Of a stretch of DNA of 9,342 nt, positions 6,473-9,342 are shown piece by piece (the stretch's first letter is position 1; each line of letters starts with the position of its first letter). The stretch is taken from contig JAHFRG010000062.1 in the NCBI GenBank assembly GCA_023258935.1, forward strand, positions 1 through 9,342, read 5' to 3'. Both the position numbers and the translations under genes were made by a program. This DNA is from Betaproteobacteria bacterium (GTDB lineage Bacteria > Pseudomonadota > Gammaproteobacteria > Burkholderiales > JAHFRG01). The notes beneath the pieces are model-generated. The model had not been told where the DNA came from and made no database searches. It was given only the letters and a program-made list of their open reading frames with translations.

Positions 6473-6919
6473 TCAATCGTAATGGATAAGGATGTCCAGC
6501 GGGTAACGCTTGCCTGCAAGATAGTCCTGCACACAGCGCAGCACCAGCGGGCTGCGATGGCGGTGCGCTTGTTCGCGGATTTCTGCTTCAGTCATCCAAG
6601 CCGCGCGGATAATCCCTTGGTCCAGTTGGCGCTGTCCGTCGAAACTAGCAACGTGCCCCGTAAAGGCAAACCGCAGGTAAGTGATATGGCTGCCCGGGCT
6701 GCGCCAGCGATAAACGCCGAGCAAAAACTCGGGCCGGAAATGATATGCGGTTTCTTCCAGGGTTTCGCGCATTACGCCTTCGAGCAGGGTTTCATCCGCT
6801 TCGAGGTGCCCGGCAGGCTGGTTTAATACCGCGCCCTCATCTGTGTGCTCCTCGACCAGTAAAAATTTGCCATCCTGCTCCACCACTGCGGCTACCGTAA
6901 TAGTCGGTTTCCAAATCAT
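6473..6919 (-). CDS. nudJ: Nudix hydrolase NudJ (YmfB type)
   Basis: A 148-residue Nudix hydrolase very like E. coli NudJ, which hydrolyses thiamin pyrophosphate derivatives (HMP-PP) and nucleoside di- and triphosphates. WNQPAGHLEADETL in E. coli matches LNQPAGHLEADETL here, and SPLV...GKRYPLDI near the end matches SPLV...GQRYPLEM. The Nudix box runs from Gly37 through Glu43 to Arg51, Glu52, Glu55 and Glu56, the metal-binding residues. The usual Gly near the end of the box is Ala58 here, and Thr53 sits where a large aliphatic residue is typical. The gene probably forms an operon with the exported-protein gene 4 bp downstream and perhaps with mnmA. In E. coli nudJ lies directly upstream of mnmA. 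TAGAAT at 6945-6950 (- strand) could be a -10 site, but no convincing -35 accompanies it. Confidence 0.93.
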   Translation of the reverse strand: MIWKPTITVAAVVEQDGKFLLVEEHTDEGAVLNQPAGHLEADETLLEGVMRETLEETAYHFRPEFLLGVYRWRSPGSHITYLRFAFTGHVASFDGQRQLDQGIIRAAWMTEAEIREQAHRHRSPLVLRCVQDYLAGKRYPLDILIHYD

Positions 6920-6993
6920 GCCGTGTTTCCGGGATCAAAATGGAATTCTATCTTTTCTAAGGACAACCCAAAAGCCGACGGGAAACAGCAAAT

Positions 6994-7019
6994 AAAAAAA
7001 GCAGGACATTTGCTCTGCT
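6994..7019 (-). terminator. aceB: Possible rho-independent terminator after aceB
   Basis: On the - strand, AGCAG (7019-7015) pairs with CTGCT (7004-7000) across a 10-base loop, and a run of seven T ends at 6994. It lies about 75 bases past the aceB stop. The stem is short, so termination may be partial. The rest of the 173-bp gap before nudJ shows no gene. Confidence 0.5.
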
Positions 7020-7092
7020 ATTTAGAATCAGAAAGGAATTCGGCTAACGTGTACCCGCTGACAACGTGTGAGCTTACACCCGGTTTGACAAG

Positions 7093-8700
7093 TTATTTGA
7101 GATGGGCGTATCCGGGCAGGGTGAAAAACTCGACAAAATCATTGTTGGTGGTGATTTCATCGAAAATCATGGCGGCTTCTCCATAGCGCCCGACCCGGTC
7201 GAATTGCCTATCCCCGAGCTCATGCCGGATTTTCGCAAGTTCCTGTGGCAGAAACTCGCGGAACATTTCCTTGGTGACTTTGCGCCCGTCTTCCAGCACG
7301 CCTTTCGGGCTCCTGATCCATTGCCAGATCTGGGAGCGGGCAATTTCAGCAGTGGCAGCGTCTTCCATGAGGTTGCAGATCGGCACGCAGCCGACCCCGG
7401 CGAGCCAGGCACCCAGGTATTGCAGGCCGACATTGATGTTCATGCGCAAGCCGTGTTCGGTGATCGGCTTTTCCGGGCCAAAAGCGAGGAGATCGGCAGC
7501 CTTAACCATCACATCGTCGCGGTTCTTGTGAATCTGATTGGGCGCAGACATCACCGCATCGAACGATGCTTTCGCCACAGCTATCAGCTTGGGATGCGCG
7601 ACCCACGTGCCGTCGTAACCATCGGCCGCTTCGCGGTCTTTGTCCGCGCGCACCTTTGCCAGCGCGGCCTCATTTGCCGCGGCGTCGGTGTTGATAGGAA
7701 TTTGTGCCGCCATGCCGCCCATGGCGTGGGCGCCGTGCTTGTGGCAGGTCTTGATCAGCAGTAATGCGTACGCGCGCATGAAGGGGCTGGTCATGGTGAC
7801 ATGACTGCGGTCAGCGAGGATAAAGTCCGGGTCATTGCGGAATTTCTTGATGCAGCTGAAGATGTAATCCCAGCGCCCGGCATTTAGCCCGGCCGAGTGC
7901 TCTCGCAGTTCGTAAAGAATTTCCTCCATCTCAAAGGCGGCAAGTACGGTTTCAATCAGCACTGTGGCCTTGATAGTGCCGCGAGGAATTCCGAACTCGT
8001 CCTGCGCCAGGTTGAAAATATCGTTCCAAAGACGTGCTTCCAGATGGCTTTCTATTTTCGGCAGGTAGAAGTAAGCGCCGGTGTCGCGGGCCAGCAGCTC
8101 ATTGATGTTGTGAAAAAAATAGAGCGCGAAATCGAAAATTGCGGCGGAAACAGGCTGGCCGTCAACCTGCACATGATTTTCCGGCAGATGCCAGCCGCGA
8201 GGACGCACCATGAGAGTGGCAGTCCGGTTGTTGAGTTTATATTGCTTACCTCCGGTTGAATTGTAACTGATGGTGCGGTGAACCGCGTCGCGCAGGTTAA
8301 TCTGTCCTTGGATGATGTTTTGCCAAGTAGGGCTGCAGGAATCCTCGAAGTCCGCCATGAATACGTTGGCTCCGGAATTCAGCGCGTTGATGATCATTTT
8401 GCGATCAACCGGTCCGGTGATCTCGACGCGGCGGTCCTGCAAGTCGTGCGGCGCCGGTGGGACAGTCCAGTTGCCTTCCCGAATGTGGCGCGTCTGCGGA
8501 AGGAAGTCGGGGCGCCTGCCCGCGTCGAATTCCACTTGACGCGCTGCGCGCGCCTGCATCAGTTCACGACGCCGGCCTTCAAACTTGCGTACCAGCCTGA
8601 CCACAAAATCCAATGCTTGAGGCGTGAGGATTTGTGCAAATTCGGGGGTGACTTTGCCGATAACGGCAATGCCTTTCTCGTGGGCATGAATATGGCCCAT
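7093..8700 (-). CDS. aceB: Malate synthase A
   Basis: A 535-residue cytosolic enzyme that condenses glyoxylate with acetyl-CoA to give malate, the second step of the glyoxylate bypass. It follows E. coli AceB (533 residues) closely. Landmarks are ANVFMADFEDSCSPTW at 111-126, VRPRGWHLPE at 165-174 with the glyoxylate-binding Arg region, and IET at 249-251 with the metal ligand Glu250. GLNAGRWDYIFSCIK at 271-285 is the family signature. CHKHGAHAMGGMAAQIP lies at 319-335, DGTWVAHP at 363-370, and NLMEDAATAEIARSQIWQW at 443-461, with the likely catalytic base Asp447. The last residues TLPGYAHLK match the E. coli end TLPGYRLLA. The ATG at 8700 follows a strong AAGGAG at a 7-base spacing. aceA lies directly upstream with a terminator between them, so aceB is likely fed by its own promoter or by read-through. 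Confidence 0.98.
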   Translation of the reverse strand: MGHIHAHEKGIAVIGKVTPEFAQILTPQALDFVVRLVRKFEGRRRELMQARAARQVEFDAGRRPDFLPQTRHIREGNWTVPPAPHDLQDRRVEITGPVDRKMIINALNSGANVFMADFEDSCSPTWQNIIQGQINLRDAVHRTISYNSTGGKQYKLNNRTATLMVRPRGWHLPENHVQVDGQPVSAAIFDFALYFFHNINELLARDTGAYFYLPKIESHLEARLWNDIFNLAQDEFGIPRGTIKATVLIETVLAAFEMEEILYELREHSAGLNAGRWDYIFSCIKKFRNDPDFILADRSHVTMTSPFMRAYALLLIKTCHKHGAHAMGGMAAQIPINTDAAANEAALAKVRADKDREAADGYDGTWVAHPKLIAVAKASFDAVMSAPNQIHKNRDDVMVKAADLLAFGPEKPITEHGLRMNINVGLQYLGAWLAGVGCVPICNLMEDAATAEIARSQIWQWIRSPKGVLEDGRKVTKEMFREFLPQELAKIRHELGDRQFDRVGRYGEAAMIFDEITTNNDFVEFFTLPGYAHLK

Positions 8701-8707
8701 TGATATT

Positions 8708-8713
8708 CTCCTT
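8708..8713 (-). promoter_or_regulatory. aceB: Strong Shine-Dalgarno of aceB
   Basis: AAGGAG on the - strand, 7 bases before the ATG at 8700. It fixes the start of aceB and is the strongest ribosome site in the window. Confidence 0.85.
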
Positions 8714-8756
8714 TACATTTTAATTTTGAAAGCGTCTAACGCAGCAAGCTGGTCAT

Positions 8757-8804
8757 AAAAAACGCCGTGCGGAAGCACCCGCAAACTTCGCGGGGCACGA
8801 CGTT
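8757..8804 (-). terminator. aceA: Rho-independent terminator after aceA
   Basis: On the - strand the outer stem AACGTCGTGC (8804-8795) pairs with GCACGGCGTT (8770-8761) with one G-T wobble. An inner stem CCCGC/GCGGG (8794-8790 with 8782-8778) sits within it, and a run of six T follows (8762-8757). It begins about 14 bases after the aceA stop and ends about 57 bases before the aceB start, so it should limit read-through from aceA into aceB. Confidence 0.85.
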
Positions 8805-8818
8805 TCTTGAGACGGGTA

Positions 8819-9342
8819 TTAGCCGAAATGCGCTTCTTCGGTGGACCCGGTAAGCGCGGTCACCGACGACTCGCCGCTGTGGATTACCTGAGTGACCTGA
8901 TCGAAGTAACCGGTTCCGACTTCGCGTTGATGCTTGACCGCGGTGAAGCCCTTCTCAGCCGCCGCGAATTCCTTCTGTTGCATCTCAACAAACGCCGCCA
9001 TGCCGTGCTGCATATAGCCGTGCGCCAGCTCGAACATGCTGTAGTTAAGCGCATGGAAGCCCGCGAGCGTGATGAACTGGAACTTATAGCCCATGGCGCC
9101 AAGTTCACGCTGGAAGCGGGCGATGGTGGCATCATCCAAATGTTTCTTCCAGTTAAACGAGGGTGAGCAGTTATAGGCCAGCAGCTTGTTCGGATACTGC
9201 TTGCGGATAGCTTCGGCGAACTTCTTGGCGAACTCCAGATCGGGAACGCCGGTTTCGCACCACAACAGGTCGGCATACGGCGCATAGGCAAGGCCGCGGG
9301 AAACCCCTTGCTCCAGCCCGTTTTTTACAAGGTAGAATCCCT
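8819..9342 (-). CDS. aceA: Isocitrate lyase, C-terminal part (partial)
   Basis: The final 173 residues of isocitrate lyase, read from base 9340 to the TAA at 8819-8821. The 5' part lies beyond the window edge. The enzyme splits isocitrate to succinate and glyoxylate, the first step of the glyoxylate bypass, and AceB next door uses the glyoxylate. The fragment begins GFYLVKNGLEQGVSRGLAYA, matching E. coli AceA. It includes WCETGVPDLEFA, the active-site stretch LLAYNCSPSFNW (Asn and two Ser that bind succinate and glyoxylate), KFQFITLAGFH with the conserved Thr, and the typical end TALTGSTEEAHFG. The catalytic Cys loop (KKCGH) is upstream of this part and cannot be checked. The frame is intact throughout. 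Confidence 0.97.
   Translation of the reverse strand, partial: GFYLVKNGLEQGVSRGLAYAPYADLLWCETGVPDLEFAKKFAEAIRKQYPNKLLAYNCSPSFNWKKHLDDATIARFQRELGAMGYKFQFITLAGFHALNYSMFELAHGYMQHGMAAFVEMQQKEFAAAEKGFTAVKHQREVGTGYFDQVTQVIHSGESSVTALTGSTEEAHFG

Noticed and set aside
7097..7106. TTGAGATGGG at the aceB 3' end, the same ten bases as in the element's inverted ends
   Set aside because: The match stops after ten bases, lies in the conserved C-terminal codons of aceB, and is within chance given the number of ten-base words in the repeat.
7102..7764. Open frame of 220 codons on the + strand opposite aceB
   Set aside because: Shadow of aceB codon use; no start signal or recognisable protein.
8732..8742. 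Small inverted repeat GCGT-CTA-ACGC in the aceB leader
   Set aside because: Only 4-bp arms; expected by chance and no known regulator site recognised.

Overview
This window is ordinary chromosomal housekeeping DNA of a proteobacterium. A betaproteobacterium, perhaps of the Nitrosomonadales type, fits best. The basis is the form of SecF (a GYSVNES membrane motif where E. coli has GYSLNDS), the E. coli-like PurB, MnmA, NudJ, AceA and AceB, and a moderate G+C content. The species was not identified.

Layout from left to right: the 3' end of secD, then secF and a DedA-family membrane protein gene, all on the + strand and tightly packed. purB follows on the - strand, converging on the DedA gene. 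A uracil-DNA-glycosylase-like gene diverges from purB, and then comes a YibF-type glutathione S-transferase gene with its own extended -10 promoter. It converges with mnmA on the - strand. Upstream of mnmA in the same direction come a 270-bp repeat element, a gene for an uncharacterised exported protein, and nudJ. The window closes with the glyoxylate-shunt genes aceB and aceA (3' part only), both on the - strand and separated by a hairpin terminator.

Functional groups are protein export (SecD/SecF), membrane homeostasis (DedA), purine synthesis (PurB), tRNA wobble-uridine thiolation (MnmA), Nudix hydrolysis (NudJ), possible DNA repair (UDG-like), glutathione chemistry (GST) and the glyoxylate bypass (AceA, AceB). 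The nudJ-mnmA-purB order recalls E. coli nudJ-mnmA-hflD-purB, but hflD is not present here.

The most unusual object is the element at 5668-5937. It has 28-bp inverted ends (26/28 identical), several nested internal inverted repeats, no transposase, and TA at both outer edges. One end supplies the start codon of mnmA and the other supplies the stop codon of the exported-protein gene. Removing the element in silico with one TA restores an in-frame ATG for mnmA. In a transcript running from nudJ through mnmA the two ends would pair into a long stem that buries the mnmA start.
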